Origin: Prochilodus magdalenae
Lineage: Eukaryota; Chordata; Actinopteri; Characiformes; Prochilodontidae
Length of the DNA: 64,000 nt
Assembly (NCBI GenBank): GCA_024036415.1
Contig: JAMWET010003540.1
Coordinates: 60,001 to 124,000 of the forward strand
Direction of reading: 5' to 3'
A model generated the notes under the pieces. That model did no database searches. It was not told where the DNA came from and saw only the letters and a program-made list of their open reading frames with translations. A program made the position numbers and the translations under genes. Position 1 is the stretch's first letter. Each line of letters begins with the position of its first letter. This document shows, piece by piece, positions 23,960 to 36,096 of the stretch.

Positions 23960-24480
23960 AAGAACATGAGACTCCTAACAACCACCTGAAAGACCTGCTA
24001 GACCCACCAATACTATCCCCTGAGAGAGAGGAGAACATCCAACTCTACTCCTGCTTCAGATCTCAGAACATCCACAGGTGTCTCTGTCCATCCTTCTTCC
24101 ACTGTGAGAAGACACCTCCACACTGTGGAGGTCTGAAAGGAGGTGTAGCTGTTCAAGAAGCTCCTCACTGAGAAAAGGAGACCCACACATCCAACAAAGA
24201 AGCTGCTGGTGTTCTCAGAACAATGGGTGAAGAATGTGGTGAAGGTGCAGTTCTGCAGGTATTCCTGTTTGTCGGTCCTGATGTGCGTTTGTTTGGGCTG
24301 CAACCACGACAAGGGAGCTCTGATTGGTCAGCCTGAATATATCATATCCATACAGCAGCAAAACAAAACAGCTCCAATTAGAAAACTTCTGCAGCGCTGC
24401 AGTCAATCAGTTCCGGATTCAGAGTCCGTATGGAAAGACCTCAAGACTGTTTCTAACTGGAAATTAAAGAAATGAAGGGT
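23960..24480 (+). mobile_element. Tc1-like element fragment (third family)
   Basis: 'ctgttcaagaagctcctcac' and 'tgagaaaaggagacccacac' match 46960-47060. The translation resembles the Tc1 region after the paired domain (RRHLHTV...KKLLTEKRR), with stops. The right part (24380-24480) resembles a 3' end of the transposase region. Confidence 0.6.
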
Positions 24481-24736
24481 GGTCTCTGACTTTTGCACAG
24501 CTCAGCAAACAACAACAACAACAAAAAAAATAAACCTCAGTGATATTCAGTGTAGTGTTTACAGTCCCCTGAGTTGATTGGGTGAGGTCAAGCATGGGTC
24601 AGATTCTGGTCAGTTCGATGGTTTGAGAATGATGGACGCTGTATGAGACCATAAAATGATCTTATGGTATTTAGAAAGTCGGTAGAAACCGAAAGTGGAA
24701 CTAGCTAGCCCCCCTTCTAAAGCCCAACAACCCCCA

Positions 24737-25390
24737 GGATCTCTGTACCTGACTGACCCAACAGAACCATCACAGACATCCAGCGAGCAGTGGTGTCCTC
24801 CATGGGTCCTCCTGTTAGTGCAGCACCATCGGTAGACGGCTGCACCACGCAGGACTACATGCACACAGACCGTTACCACGACTGTCCTTAACACCACGTC
24901 ACCGTCACCAAAGACTGCAGTGGTGTCGTACCAGACTGTCATGGAGTGACTCAGAATGGCAGCGGGTCATCTTCAGTGACGAGTCCCGCTTTAGTCTTGG
25001 TGGAGACGCCCAACGAATCCGTGTGTGGAGGCACCGTGGTCAGCACCAAGAGGAACGGTGTGTTGTCACACGTCCAGAAGGCCTGGTGTCCCTCCACCTC
25101 CACCCCTACCGCACCATCTGCAGGAACTGTGTGAGGATGTTCAAGCTGCATGGGATGGATTATCACAGGACTCCATTAGGAACCTCTACAGCTCCATACC
25201 GAGACGTCTGGCGTGTTGGGTTAGCGAACACGGCGTCCCGACGCCATACTGAGAGACAGACTTCTGTATGTGTAGCTCAATAAATATTGATCATATCAGT
25301 CTAAACTTATCATCAGTTATTGATCCTGGTCACCTTTATCATCCTTCCCAACACGCCTGCAATCCCATAATTCCTTGCGAAGCAGTAATC
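24737..25390 (+). mobile_element. Internally deleted Tc1-like element, copy C (fullest plus-strand copy)
   Basis: About 654 bp: the transposase N-domain remainder, the FSDESRF-type block, RVWRHRGQH, a deletion of the catalytic core, then the C-terminal tail ending 'ccatactgagagacagac' and a 3' UTR with an AATAAA signal (25280). Shares the deletion junction with copies A, F and G. Confidence 0.8.
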
Positions 25391-26011
25391 CCATTAAAAC
25401 TACACTAATATAAACCGGGACATGCCGACTGTGTTGGTCCCAGACGACTGAAACAACTTCACTAAAACAGTCAATCGACTGACATAAATCTGCTTCTAAT
25501 TAAAAGAACTCCATCAGGTTTTTCTTGGATGGGGTGCTGGATCTCCTCGAGTCCCCTGAACGGAGCGTGATGAGGAAACCGAGCTTTATTAAACAGGAGG
25601 TTTATTGTCCTTGGCTTTTATTTGGGTTCTTGTATTAAACCTTGGCAGAGTCAGTGTTGTGGTAATAAAGATAGAGGTGGCTTTTATTTTGAGATAAACA
25701 TAAGAAGCATCTTTTAAGCGGCCTGGACGTTCTCCTGAGAAACTCTGGTGTTTGATTAAGAACATGAGGACCAACCAAGACGTGGCGAGCTCAGTCGTGT
25801 CATAACAGGACTGATATTTCATATAACCAGGAGGGGCTGATGGAAGGCGGGAGAACGAGGAGAAAAGTGGTGTTTGGAAAGGCCAGCACAAAAAAAAAAA
25901 GCTACGGAGAGCCTTATCAGTGTACGTACACTGCCCCCTGGAGGAGACTTCGGAATACTGCACGAATCCAACATGATAAAATCACAACTCCCTGACACAG
26001 AAGAACGATTT

Positions 26012-29000
26012 CACTGGGCTCCACTAGCCCACTGGACTACCAGAACATGACTACACCACTATAGACTGTACTGATCCAGTCCTGATCACCCCAGCCCATA
26101 CACACTGGGCTCCACTAGCCCACTGGACTACCAGAACATGACTACACCACTACAGACTGTACTGATCCAGTCCTGATCACCCCAGCCCATACACACTGGG
26201 CTCCACTAGCCCACTGGACCACCAGAACATGACTACACCACTATAGACTGTACTGATCTAGTCCTGATCACCCCAGCCCATACACACTGCACTAGCCCAC
26301 TGGACTACCAGAACATGACTACACCACTATAGACTGTACTGATCTAGTCCTGATCACCCCAGCCCATACACACTGGGCTCCACTAGCCCACTGGACCACC
26401 AGAACATGACTACACCACTATAGACTGTACTGATCTAGTCCTGATCACCCCAGCCCATACACACTGGGCTCCACTAGCCCACTGGACCACCAGAACATGA
26501 CTACAACACTATAGACTGTACTGATCTAGTCCTGATCACCCCAGCCCATACACACTGGGCTCCACTAGCCCACTGGACCACCAGAACATGACTACACCAC
26601 TACAGACTGTACTGATCTAGTCCTGATCGCCCCAGCCCATACACACTGGGCTCCACAAACCCACTGGACCACCAGAACATGACTACACCACTATAGACTG
26701 TACTGATCTAGTCCTGATCGCCCCAGCCCATACACACTGGGCTCCACTAGCCCACAGGACCACCAGAACATGACTACACCACTGTAGACTGTACTGATCC
26801 AGTCCTTATCACCCCAGCCCATATATACTGGACTCCACTAGCCCACTGGACCACCAGAACATGACTACACCACTACAGATGGTGCTGATCTAGTCCTGAT
26901 CACCCCAGTGCCCATTTACACACTGGACTCCACTAGCCCACTGGACCACCAGAACATGACTACACCACTACAGACAGTGCTGATCTAGTCCTGATCACCC
27001 CAGCCCATACACACTGGGCTCCACTAGCCCACTGGACCACCAGAACATGACTACACCACTATAGACTGTACTGATCCAGTCCTGATCACCCCAGCCCATA
27101 CACACTGGGCTCCACTAGCCCACTGGACCACCAGAACATGACTACACCACTACAGACTGTACTGACCTAGTCCTGATTACCCCAGCCCATACACACTGGG
27201 CTCCACTAGCCCACTGGACCACCAGAACGGGACTACACCACGATAGCCTGTACTGATCCAGTCCTGATCACCCCAGCCCATACACACTGGGCTCCACTTG
27301 TCCTCAGGACCACCAGAACATGACTACACCACTATAGACTGTACTGATCCAGTCCTGATCACCCCAGCCTAACACACTGGGCTCCACTAGTCCACAGGAC
27401 TACCAGAACATGACTACACCACTATAGACTGTACTGATCCAGTCCTGATCACCCCAGCCCATACACACTGGGCTCCACTAGCCCACAGGACCACCAGAAC
27501 ATGACTACACCACTATAGACTGTACTGATCCAGTCCTGATCACCCCAGCCCATACACACTGGGCTCCACTAGCCCACTGGACCACCAGAACATGACTACA
27601 CCACTATAGACTGTACTGATCTAGTCCTGAACACCCCAGCCTCCCACAAACTGGACTCCACCAGCCCACAGGACCACCAGAACATGACTACACCACTATA
27701 GACTGTACTGATCCAGTCCTGATCACCCCAACCCACACATACTGGACTCCACTAGCCCACTGGACCACCAGAACATGACTACAACACTACAGACTGTACT
27801 GATCCAGTCCTTATCACCCCAGCCCATATATACTGGACTCCACAAGCCCACTGGACTACCAGAACATGACTACAACACTATAGACTGTACTGATCTAGAC
27901 CTGATCAACTCAGTCCATACACACTAGACTCCACTAGCCCACTGGACTACCAGAACATGACTACATCACTATAGACTGTACTGATCTAGTCCTGATCACC
28001 CCAGCCCATACACACTGGACTCCACTAGCCCACTGGACTACCAGAACATGACTACACCACTATAGACTGTACTGATCCAGTCCTGATCACCCCAGCCCCT
28101 ACACACTGGGCTCCACCAACCCACAGGACCACCAGAACATGACTACACCACTATAGACTGTACTGATCTAGTCCTGATTCCCCAGTCCTGATCGGGGACT
28201 CCACAGCCCCTGGACCACCACACGACTGACCACTACAGGAACTACTGACCCCCTGGCACCCCAGCCCAGACACATGACTAGTCCAATGGGCCACAGAACA
28301 TGCCTAGACCTGTACAGACTGTACTGAGTCCTGATCACCCCAGCCCATACACACTGGACTCTCCACTAGCCCACTGGACCACCAGAACATGACTACACCA
28401 CTGTTAGACATACTGATCAGTCCTGATCACCCCAGCCCATACACACTGGGCTCCACTAGCCCACTGGACCACCAGAAACATGACTACACCACTATAAACT
28501 GTACTTGATCAAGTCCTGATCACCCCAGCCCATACACACTGGGCCTTCCACTAGCCCATGCTGGACCACCAGAACATGGACTACAACACTATAGACTGTA
28601 CTGATCTAGTCCTGATCACCCCAGCCCACTACACACTCGGACTCCACTAGCCCACTGGACTACCAGAACATGACTACACCACTATAGACCTGTTGATCTA
28701 GTCCTGATCACCCCAGCCCATACACACTGGACTCCACTAGCCCACTGGACTACCAGAAACATGACTACACCAACTTATAAGACTGTACTGATCTAGTCCT
28801 GATCACCCCAGCCCATACACAATGGACTCCACTAGCCCACTGGACTACCAGAACATGACTACACCACTACAGACTGTACTGATCTAGTCCTGATCACCCC
28901 AGCCCATACACACTGGACTCCACTAGCCCACTGGACTACCAGAACATGACTACACCACTATATACTGTACTGATCTAGTCCTGATCACCCCAGCCCCTAC

Positions 29001-29884
29001 ACACTGGACTCCACTAGCCCACTGGACCACCAGAACATGACTACACCACTATAGACTGTACTGATCTAGTCCTGATCACCCCAGCCCATACACACTGGAC
29101 TCCACTAGCCCACTGGACCACCAGAACATGACTACACCACTATAGACTGTACTGATCTAGTCCTGATCACCCCAGCCCATACACACTGGACTCCACTAGC
29201 CCACTGGACCACCAGAACATGACTACACCACTACAGACTGTACTGATCTAGTCCTGATCACCCCAGCCCATATATACTGGACTCCACTAGCCCACTGGAC
29301 TACCAGAACATGACCATAACACTATAGACTGTACTGATCCAGTCCTGATCACCCCAGCCCATACACACTGGGCTCCACTAGCCCACTGGACCACCAGAAC
29401 ATGACTACACCACTACAGACTGTACTGATCTAGTCCTGATCACCCCAGGCCCCCACAAACTGGACTCCGCTAGCCCACTGGACCACCAGAACACAACTAC
29501 ACCACTATAGACTGTACTGATCTAGTCCTGATCACCCCAGGCCCCCACAAACTGGACTCCACTAGCCCAATGGACCACCAGAACACAACTACACCACTAC
29601 AGACTGTACTGACCTAGCCCTGATCACCTCAGCCCATACACACTGGGCTCCACTGGCCCACAGGACTACCAGAACATGACTACACCACTGTAGACTGTTC
29701 TGATCCAGCCCTGATCACCCCAGTGCACACACTGGGCTCCACTAGTCCACTGGACCACCAGAACATGACTACACCACTGTAGACTGTTCTGATCCAGCCC
29801 TGATCACCCCAGTGCACACACTGGGCTCCACTAGTCCACAGGACCACCAGAACACGACTACACCACTATAGACTGTACTGATCA
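26012..29884. repeat. 91-bp satellite-like array, about 43 copies
   Basis: Units: 'ctgggctccactagcccact', 'ggaccaccagaacatgacta', 'caccactatagactgtactg', 'atctagtcctgatcacccca', 'gcccatacaca'. Most copies are over 90% alike by eye. A stretch at about 28175-28780 has many scattered 1-2-base indels not seen elsewhere. It is the largest array here, 3.9 kb. Confidence 0.97.
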
Positions 29885-30421
29885 CATGCTGTGATTGAAT
29901 GACGGCAGGTAGAGCGAATAAGTGTCAGGCTGAAGCTCATGTTTACTCTCGGCTGGTGATAAAGTGCCTCTGATCACGCTCATTATCAGTTACTACCTCT
30001 ACACAGACTGGCTGTTTACCAGCTGAAAAGTCTCAGCTAGTAACGCTAGCTAAGCTAACATAACAACCGCATAACATCTGGAATAACAACCCAAATGCTC
30101 GCAGGGCATCTATACGCGCCGCCATCTTGGTACTACTGTTTACTACCGCTGTGCAGCGCCCCCTGTTGTGCTGACGTCACATCCTTTGACATTCCTTGGT
30201 TCCAATAAAAACTGGTGCAAATGCAGACTGGTTTCTTAAAAAGAACCAGGGTTCTAAGAAGCCTGAACAGAACCAGTTCAAGAACCAGTGATCTTTTGGT
30301 CCAAATGGGCTATAACTGACTTCACTAAAGTCACTTTCACTAAATATTAATAACAGCTAAAACAAACGAAGGAGGGATGTCATGATGATGTGAATATTCA
30401 ATTATTGGAAATATGGGGTCA

Positions 30422-30441
30422 TTTTTTTTTTTTTTTTTTTT
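30422..30441. repeat. (T)20 homopolymer
   Basis: An uninterrupted T run in AT-rich DNA; possibly an old retroposon tail on the minus strand, but no body was recognised. Confidence 0.95.
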
Positions 30442-30974
30442 ACAATGTCACATGATATTAATGCTCTCCATGACATACAACCTACATAGAAAACTGTTAA
30501 GATTAAGAAATGTTTATTATTAATTTTAATATGAATTTAATTATAAAGACTCACCAAAGAGAATTTTTATTTTTCATAAACGGTGGTACCGGAATGATTT
30601 TGTTTAGAGTACCATTAGTGAAAACATTCCCAGAGCTGGTGAATTCAGGTCCAGAAAGCCGAAAATACCTTCCCAGGATTTGATTCCAACTGGCTGCACT
30701 TTTCTGCTGCTGGTTGGAGCTAATTAGAGAAGCTACTTTCTGGACCTGGAATTTTCCAAGTCTGGAAATGCCATACTCATTTCTGGGGTCTTAATTGAAT
30801 GGAATGCATATATTATGGTGAAGCACATCACTTCCAATGAAGTTATGATTCCGAAATGGTTGTGCTTCCCGGTCGCCGTGTACCACTACATCATAATACC
30901 TTCCACGTGTAACGCAGCTCTAAATACAGGACGGTTCTGCTTAACTCTCTAGCTACTGTTCTGGTTCAAAAGAT

Positions 30975-31420
30975 TTAAAGTTTAAGGTGGTAGTAACTCC
31001 AGGCTCCGGCACGAGGATGATGGGTGTGAGTGATGGGATCCATAGATTGGGAAGAGGTGCTACAGTGCAGGGAATGTCTCGTTCCATGTGTGGAAAATTT
31101 ACTCCAGAGCAGATGTTAATGATTGGCTAAAAGGAGGGACTGCATGTGGGCGTGGCCAAAGACCATAGTGTGAAGGAAGTAGCTGAATCTGCAGGTGTAT
31201 GGAAGCGTACGGTCATACGGGTCTACCAGCAGTGGATACAGTCCCAGTCTACAGGGAATTCTCCTCGGAACTGTGCCAGGGAAGGCCTCCACCACATCTG
31301 GACCACCTGACTAGTTCTTTGCTGTAAGAGTGTCTGAACATTGATGTGGCTACATCCAGAAACTCATCCAGTACATGCCCAATCCAGTCCCAGTCCCTGA
31401 TATTGGTGCTGGTGGAAGGA
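30975..31420 (+). mobile_element. Tc1-like element fragment with HTH region, copy 2
   Basis: Shares most bases with 7960-8400, including the 'gtatggaagcgtacggtcat' block that encodes the WKRTVIR helix. The frame is broken. Both copies start with 'tttaaggtgg', also seen at 13505-13515. Confidence 0.7.
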
Positions 31421-32145
31421 CTACACTCTATTAGGTATGGGTCAGTCCTGCACCCTTTTCATAAGGCCTAAAGACAGAGGCCAGGAATGAACACGGTCTC
31501 TGCCAATCACGTACACTCTTTCATAAGAGACGAAATCTGGAAAACGACTGACCTTCCCCTGCGAGGCTGCCTTGCCTTGGCTCCACGTTCCTTGAGCGCT
31601 CACTATCATGCATTTCTCAATGCGGATGGGAACACTGCACTATCGATTAAAGCACGTTTCCCTGAAAAGAATGAACCCAGTCCTTATTAAAACATCCCTC
31701 TAATTTGCGAGTGCAACCTTTCACGCCGCAGATATGATAAACTGTGCTCCGAGTGGGGCTGGCTGAATCGCACATGTGTACAAACATCTCATTAAGAGGC
31801 CGGAGCGGCGCGTTCCCCTCGCTCAACCTTCTCCAGGCTTAATGACCTCGGGCAGCTTCCCAGAACGCTCATTCGACCCCAAACGCACTGCTGATAAAGT
31901 GAAGAGAGGGTCGCAGAGGAAGTGCGCGATACATCACGGAGCAGCACTGCTCACTCCTCCGTATCTGTGAAGCAGGGACGGGTTCATACGAACGCGCTGG
32001 AGGGGTCAGTCTAACAGCGCTCTGCTGAAGCGGGTCAAAGTGCCTCGCTGCTTTAAGGACCCGAGCTGTCTCCTACGCACAGGGAGAGATTTACAGGGCG
32101 TAAAATTAAAGGCACGCAGCAGCTTTGCAGGAGACACTGGGCTTT

Positions 32146-32279
32146 GGATAAACGACTTTATACAGTCATGAGTGTTTTGGTGTAGAAGCCAGACCCTGGA
32201 TAGCATGCTACGTAGGAAGGGGAGCTGGTGCACAAACCAACTGTGCTACAACAGCCTCGCTAACTTCATGACCCTGCAC
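32146..32279. repeat. Flanking direct repeat, left
   Basis: About 130 bp ('ggtgtagaagccagaccctg' to 'cgctaacttcatgaccctgc') repeated in the same orientation at 32894-33031 with few differences, on either side of a Tc1-containing segment. Confidence 0.9.
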
Positions 32280-32893
32280 CATTCCTAGATCAGGTAAGGA
32301 ATTACAGAATCAGTCTGGCGATCTTCCTGCTCAAGCACACTTCCAAAGTTATTTGCCAGGTTTTGGTTGGTGTGCTATAGCAGAGAAATCTCCTAACTGT
32401 CCTGACCTATGACCTTCAGTTCCCCATCCTTACCCCAGACAGTGGTCACTCCGTACAACATAATCCAGTTAATAAGCAGTTCATGCAGATGGTGCGGTAG
32501 GGGTGGAGGTGGAGGGACACCAGGTCTTCTGGACGTGTGACTACAAACCGTTCATCTCGGTGCTGACCACGGTGCCTCCACACACGGATTCGTTGGGCGT
32601 CTCCACCAAGACTAAAGCGGGACTCGTCACTGAAGATGACCCGCTGCCATTCTGAGTCACTCCATGACAGTCTGGTACGACGCCACTGCAGTCTTTGGTG
32701 ACGGTGACGTGGTGTTAAGGACAGTCGTGGTAACGGTCTGTGTGCATGTGGTCCTGCGTGGTGCAGCCGTCTGCCAATGGTGCTGCACTAACAGGAGGAC
32801 TCATGGAGGACACCACTGCTCGCTGGAGGTCTGTAATGGTGGCTTTTGGGTCAATCAGGTACAGAGATAAGGCTACTTACGTCACATAAACTT
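32280..32893 (-). mobile_element. Composite segment with Tc1-like copy D
   Basis: Begins 'cattcctagatcagg', carries minus-strand deleted-Tc1 sequence (about 32485-32870) and ends 'ggctacttacgtcacat'. The same composite, including the same Tc1 truncation point, is at 34326-34898. The two are therefore duplicates of one segment, not separate insertions. Confidence 0.75.
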
Positions 32894-33031
32894 GGATGAA
32901 CGGCTTCATACAGTCATAAGGCTGGTGCTTTGGTGTAGAAGCCAGTCCCTGGATAGCATGCTACGTAGGAAGGGGAGCTGGTGCACAAACCAACTGTGCT
33001 ACAACAGCCTCGCTAACTTCACGACCCTGCA
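32894..33031. repeat. Flanking direct repeat, right
   Basis: Partner of 32146-32279. It differs by a short insertion ('aaggctggtgc') and a handful of substitutions. Confidence 0.9.
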
Positions 33032-34009
33032 CTAAACTGAGAACCAGACGAACTACAGAGACCCTATAAACATGACTGTACTACAGCCTGCAGATATGGA
33101 CGGTGGTACCGTGGACGCTTTAGCTGTGTGCTCAATCGGAGCTCACTCGGGCAGATTGGAGACCCCCCTCTTACACTGAACAGTAAACGACACCCAAGGA
33201 AGCTGAAAATCAGCCCGATCAGGAATTTCAGTTGGTTCCGGCCAAATCAGGCTAAAATCGCACAGTGTAGGCCTGGCTCAAGTCTAACGGCCTACTGAGA
33301 TCATAGTCACCAGTTCTCAACGTCCTGATTCAGTGCCGCCAAGAGCTCCATGGTTACGTCTCACGGCCTTTTCACCGTTTGTGAATGCCTGCTATCGGTT
33401 CTGCCGTCCTTTAGCCGCTCGCTGCTGGATGGATGTTTGCGGATGGTGTAAAAACAGGCCGTTTTCTGGCACGTTATGAACTTAATCTAGTTAAACTCTC
33501 TCTGTAGACTTTATGAGAGTTTATAAGGATGCGCTGGAACCCTGTGAGACGATCTTTGATGATTCTGAAACCATCAGCACATTGGGTTATGGAGTAAACA
33601 AGATGATCCAAACTGCGCCGACTCAAACAAGCCTGACCCCGCCCGCTGTCCACTTAAGAAAATTGAATGACATACTGCATTCAATCAAATCCAACCAGCC
33701 AACTCCAGAAGGGATTAGCTCACAGAGAGATGAGCCTCGCTTGTGGGATCTCAAGGGACAGTGAGACGGTCCTTCATCCAGCACTGCTTATAAAGCACAA
33801 CAGACCAGCTCTTTACCTACGCTGACCTCACCCCAGCAACTGCAGCTACAGCAAGAAAGGACGCCTCGGTACAACGGCAGGAGGCGTGGCCTGCTGCTGA
33901 GCCATACAGGTTTATTACTTCGGTTTCCTGAAGCGTCCGATCTTGCTGTTTTATGTCTGTGTTATTATGGAAATGTGAGATGGGGATTCGGCTCTGTGCA
34001 ACATCTAAC

Positions 34010-34221
34010 CTCAAGGCGATGGGAGGGGTCATCCGGTAACAAGTCAGCAATAAATTCCTCTAAGCTTTTGGGCTGATTGGACGCTGGGTTTGAAGGAGCC
34101 GGGTCTGGGCTTGTCAAGGTGCCTCCGTCCTGACGCCTCTGTTGCTCTTTCTGAAGCCGTCGCTCTTTCCGCAGATCCTTCGCTTTTCGACACGGAGGCC
34201 TGCTGGGATCTGCTCCCACTC
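34010..34221 (-). CDS. ATE1: ATE1 exon 6
   Basis: This 212-bp exon encodes 70 whole codons after a split Gly: VGADPSRPPCRKAKDLRKER, a Gln/Arg-rich stretch, a Pro/Ser linker, NQPKSLEEFIADLLPDD and SHRLE. Mammalian ATE1 has the same succession (SKPPCRKAKEIRKERK ... SNQPKSLEDLI ... SHKLE). The basic Arg/Lys cluster may help tRNA binding or localisation, but that is inference. The acceptor is gtcgtttcag|GAG and the donor is CTTGAG|gttaga, which is moderate at best. It ends in phase 0, directly before the alternative exon 7 pair, and joins to GTGAGG, creating GAG|GTGAGG, a donor-like sequence, in the spliced RNA. Confidence 0.96.
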
Positions 34222-34325
34222 CTGAAACGACACACAGAGACAAACAGATGAAAGGGCTGTTACCTTGTCAGTCAAACAACGACAGGGATCGCAACTGCTG
34301 ACTGCAAAACGTGAACCTTTCACTG

Positions 34326-34898
34326 ACCATTCCTAGATCAGGAAAGGAGTTCCAGAATCAGTCATCAAAGCTATTTGCCAGGTTTTGGTTGGTGTGCTAT
34401 AGCAGGGAAATCTCCTAACTGTCCTGACCTCTGACCTTCAGTTCCCCATCCTTACCCCAGACACTGGTCACTCCGTACAACATAATAAAGTTAAGAAGCA
34501 GTTCCTGCAGATGGTGCGGTAGGGGTGGAGGTGGAGGGACACCAGGCCTTTTAGACGTGTGAATACACACCGTTCATCTTGGTGCTGCCCACGGTGCCTC
34601 CACACACGGATTCGTTGGGCATCTCCACCAAGACTAAAGCGGGACTCGTCACTGAAGATGACCCGCTGCCATTCTGAGCCACTCCATGACAGTCTGGTAC
34701 GACACCACTGCAGTCTTTGGTGACGGGGACGTGGTGTTAAGGACAGTCATGGTAACGGTCTGTGTGCGTGTAGTCCTGCGTGGTGCAGCCGTCTGCCGAT
34801 GGTGCTGCACTAACAGGATGACTCATGGAGGACACCACTGCTCGCTGGAGGTCTGTAATGGTGGTGTTGGGTCAGTCAGGGCTACTTACGTCACATGT
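34326..34898 (-). mobile_element. Composite segment with Tc1-like copy E
   Basis: The same layout as 32280-32893, about 90% alike, but without the 130-bp flanking direct repeats. It lies about 100 bp downstream (higher coordinate) of the exon 6 acceptor, so it sits in the final part of intron 5. Confidence 0.75.
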
Positions 34899-34914
34899 GC
34901 GTTCGAGTGTGAAA

Positions 34915-35318
34915 CTTGAATCAGTATAATGCACCAGTGCCGAAGCAAGCTCCATAAAGACATGGAGAAGCGAGTTGGTGTGGAGGAACTGGACTGGCCT
35001 GCACAGAGTCCTGACCACCACCTGAAAGAACCTGACCTCGTCCCTTTGAGATGAATTAGAGTGGAGACTGCGAGCCAGGCCTTCTCATCCAACATCAGTG
35101 TCTGACCTCACACATGTACATCTGGAAGAATGGTCCGAAATTCCCATACACACATTCCTAACCCTTGTGGAAAGCCTTCCCAGAAGAGTAGAAGCTGTTA
35201 TAGCTGTAAAGGGTGGGCCGACATCACATTGAACCCTATGGATTAAGAACGGGATGTCACTCAAGTTCATATCCGTGTGAAGACGGACGAGGGAATACTT
35301 TCGGCAGTATAGTGTATT
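34915..35318 (+). mobile_element. Tc1-like element terminal fragment (second family)
   Basis: About 400 bp ending in the terminal sequence 'ttcggcagtatagtgta' (35300-35316), with 'tggaaagccttcccagaaga' and 'gaaccctatggattaagaac' inside. The family is shared with 11140-11330 and 22318-22560. Only one end is present. Confidence 0.7.
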
Positions 35319-36096
35319 TAAGGTACACAGAAGGAACATAGAACCTTGGCTGCTGCTGTCTGTAAATGCACAGCACACTTTCCTGATGGTATAGGAATGA
35401 TCACATGACATCCCATGACGAACAGTGGAAATGACAAACAGTGTCTTCCATGTGTCAGCCGATAGCTCTTCTACGTCGGACCCTAGAGCTGATCCAGCAG
35501 CTCCATTAATCCGAAGCCATAGAGCCATAATCAAGAGCAGGTAGAGTGAGAGTTCTACATTTGGAGCCGCTTTGCTGGGTGTGAGAACGTGTTTCTGATC
35601 ACTGCTTGTTGAGTAGCTACGGGGCTGTGGGGCGTGTTCATGCCTTCTCTTGCATGTGCACGTTAGCCCCGTTCTGAAAGCACTGCAGGATGCTACGCTA
35701 GCATGCATGTGTGAACCACATGGGGACGGCGCATGTGAACCGCAGCTCTCCGTGTCCAGCTCGCTGTAGTAAATAGCAGGATCTGGTCCTTCTGTGTAGA
35801 TGGAACTCATTTTCTCCTCCTCTGACTGCATGACATCATTGCGGCCGAGGCTGTAAAACAACATGGACTCTGTTTGTTGACTCCTGCTGGGCTCTTTCAG
35901 ACCACTCATGTTTAAACGAAAGCACAGAGAAGGCAGTTGCTACGGCCCGGGGCATCCTGGAGGAGACGTAGGTATTCCTGGACTTTGGATTGGAGGAGGC
36001 GGGGGGCTCTCTGTGTTAGCAGAAGCTCTGGCAACCAGCCACACGGTCGCTTAAAGGGGAATTCCATCAGGTTTTTAATAGGAATGCTCATCAGAG

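Larger units (their letters stand above)
23627..34009 (-). other. ATE1 intron 6
   Basis: This 10,383-bp intron has no coding exon recognised. It holds a Tc1 fragment (23960-24480), Tc1 copy C (24737-25390), plain DNA (25390-26010), the 91-bp array (26012-29884), plain DNA with (T)20 at 30422-30441, a Tc1 HTH fragment (30975-31420), CpG-containing single-copy DNA (31430-32145), the direct-repeat-flanked composite (32146-33031) and unremarkable DNA up to exon 6. Confidence 0.85.

Noticed and set aside
26012..29884. CRISPR-like regular array
   Set aside because: Units are fully tandem without unique spacers, in a vertebrate intron.
32146..33031. TRIM-like retrotransposon (short direct terminal repeats around a small interior)
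   Set aside because: The repeats lack TG...CA ends, no primer-binding or polypurine site was seen, and the second copy of the interior (34326-34898) lacks the repeats.
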